This document shows positions 63,148 through 64,000 of a DNA stretch of 64,000 bases, piece by piece. Under the pieces are notes generated by a model that worked only from the letters and a program-made list of their open reading frames with translations, was not told the origin of the DNA and made no database searches. Both the position numbers and the translations under genes were made by a program. The first letter of the stretch is position 1; each line of letters begins with the position of its first letter. The DNA is from Saprospiraceae bacterium (GTDB lineage: Bacteria > Bacteroidota > Bacteroidia > Chitinophagales > Saprospiraceae): NCBI GenBank assembly GCA_020629715.1, contig JAHDCU010000002.1:460848-524847 (forward strand), written 5' to 3'.

Positions 63148-64000
63148 ATGGCTCTTAAATGTGGAATCGTTGGTTTACCAAATGTAGGTAAAAGTACCCT
63201 CTTCAATGCGCTTACATCAGCAAAAGCACTGGCTGCTAATTATCCGTTTGCAACCAAAGATCCTAATGTAGGTATGATCACGGTACCAGATCCGAGACTG
63301 GATGAGCTTGAAAAACTCGTTAACCCTCAAAAAGTAATTCCAACTACTGTTGAAATTGTAGATATTGCCGGATTGATCAAGGGAGCAAGTCAAGGAGAAG
63401 GTTTGGGAAATCAATTTCTTGGGAATATAAGAGAGGTAGACGCAATACTCCATGTGGTGAGATGCTTTGACAATGACAATGTCATACATGTTGATGGATC
63501 AGTAGACCCAGTAAGAGATAAAGAGATCATAGATACGGAGTTGATATTAAAAGATCTCGATACAGTCGAAAAACGTATTGAACGATTTAAAAAAGCTGCG
63601 AAAGGCGGTGATAAGGATGAGGCAAGGAAAGTAGATTTTGGTGAGCGTCTTAAAGCTCATCTAGAAGCAGAAAAACCTGCCCGTACTTTTGATCTTGAAG
63701 ATGAAGAAATTCCACTTTTCAAAGATATGTATTTGCTTACCGCAAAACCGATCATGTATGTATGCAACGTGGACGAAGGGTCTGTCAAAGACGGCAATGA
63801 GCATACCAAAGCCTTTGCGGCAGCTATTGCAGATGAAAATCCTCAAATACTCCTCATTTCTGCAGGTATAGAAGCCGACATTGCTGAGCTTGAAACCAAA
63901 GAAGAAAGAATGGAATTTGTAGAAGAAATGGGATTAGAAGAACCAGGTGTTAATCGCGTAATCCTAGCTAGTTATGAATTATTGAATCTAATCACTTATT
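63148..64000 (+). CDS. ychF: Redox-regulated ATPase YchF (partial)
   Basis: The first 284 codons of YchF/Ola1, cut by the window edge. It starts MALKCGIVGLPNVGKST, with the P-loop GLPNVGKS at residues 9-16. The Obg-like signatures DIAGLIKGASQGEGLGNQFL and NVDEG-type NKxE replacement are present. YchF prefers ATP over GTP and binds ribosomes. The C-terminal TGS domain is outside the window. The frame is open to the last base. Confidence 0.95.
   Translation, partial: MALKCGIVGLPNVGKSTLFNALTSAKALAANYPFATKDPNVGMITVPDPRLDELEKLVNPQKVIPTTVEIVDIAGLIKGASQGEGLGNQFLGNIREVDAILHVVRCFDNDNVIHVDGSVDPVRDKEIIDTELILKDLDTVEKRIERFKKAAKGGDKDEARKVDFGERLKAHLEAEKPARTFDLEDEEIPLFKDMYLLTAKPIMYVCNVDEGSVKDGNEHTKAFAAAIADENPQILLISAGIEADIAELETKEERMEFVEEMGLEEPGVNRVILASYELLNLITY

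Overview
The window is a contiguous piece of an AT-rich Bacteroidetes chromosome, most likely a gliding or marine Saprospiraceae/Cytophaga-type organism. The evidence is: PorT of the type IX secretion system (T9SS) next to ubiE; several secreted proteins with T9SS type A or type B (gliding-motility-associated, CHU_C-like) C-terminal sorting domains; a TonB-dependent receptor with a carboxypeptidase-regulatory-like N-terminal domain; and promoters with the Bacteroidetes TAnnTTTG/TAnnTTCG -7 box. No rRNA, tRNA, CRISPR array or insertion sequence was found.

Layout. 1-1.9 kb: typA, preceded by an octamer-repeat array. 1.9-4.9 kb: an accessory island on the + strand with a Kiwa-like anti-phage pair (a frameshifted four-helix KwaA and a DUF4868 KwaB), a 36-residue basic peptide and a DinD-like protein. 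4.9-8.0 kb: a thiolase / unknown / Tas-like aldo-keto reductase operon. 8.1-10.5 kb: an amphipathic helical protein, an ECF sigma factor with its probable anti-sigma partner, and a short predicted leader RNA with a sigma-54-like promoter and mutually exclusive hairpins ahead of threonine aldolase. 10.5-21.4 kb: housekeeping genes (ltaE, bifunctional nuclease, etfBA, dapF, an HtrA protease, VWA protein, a PolB-like exonuclease, rpe). 21.4-51.5 kb: a surface-protein region with a TonB-dependent receptor, a 583-residue T9SS cargo, a 2,223-residue tandem-95 adhesin, two tail-to-tail membrane AraC regulators, a 1,037-residue beta-helix T9SS cargo and a 4,206-residue repeat protein with a CHU_C sorting domain. 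51.8-58.3 kb: small conserved genes, a TRAP transporter and a VOC protein. 58.3-64 kb: gyrA, ubiE-porT, an ACP phosphodiesterase-like gene and the start of ychF.

How the parts fit. PorT and the CHU_C/type A sorting domains belong to one export route that would place the large adhesins on the surface. The two membrane-anchored AraC-type regulators sit between the adhesins. A 21-nt motif recurs upstream of three + strand genes in this cluster, suggesting a local regulatory circuit. The electron-transfer flavoprotein genes and the thiolase indicate acyl-CoA or aromatic catabolism, and a 21-bp palindrome upstream of etfB is a candidate operator. The strongest candidates for new biology are the Kiwa/DinD island, the attenuator-like leader before ltaE, the shared adhesin-cluster motif and the higher-order repeat architecture of the two giant proteins.
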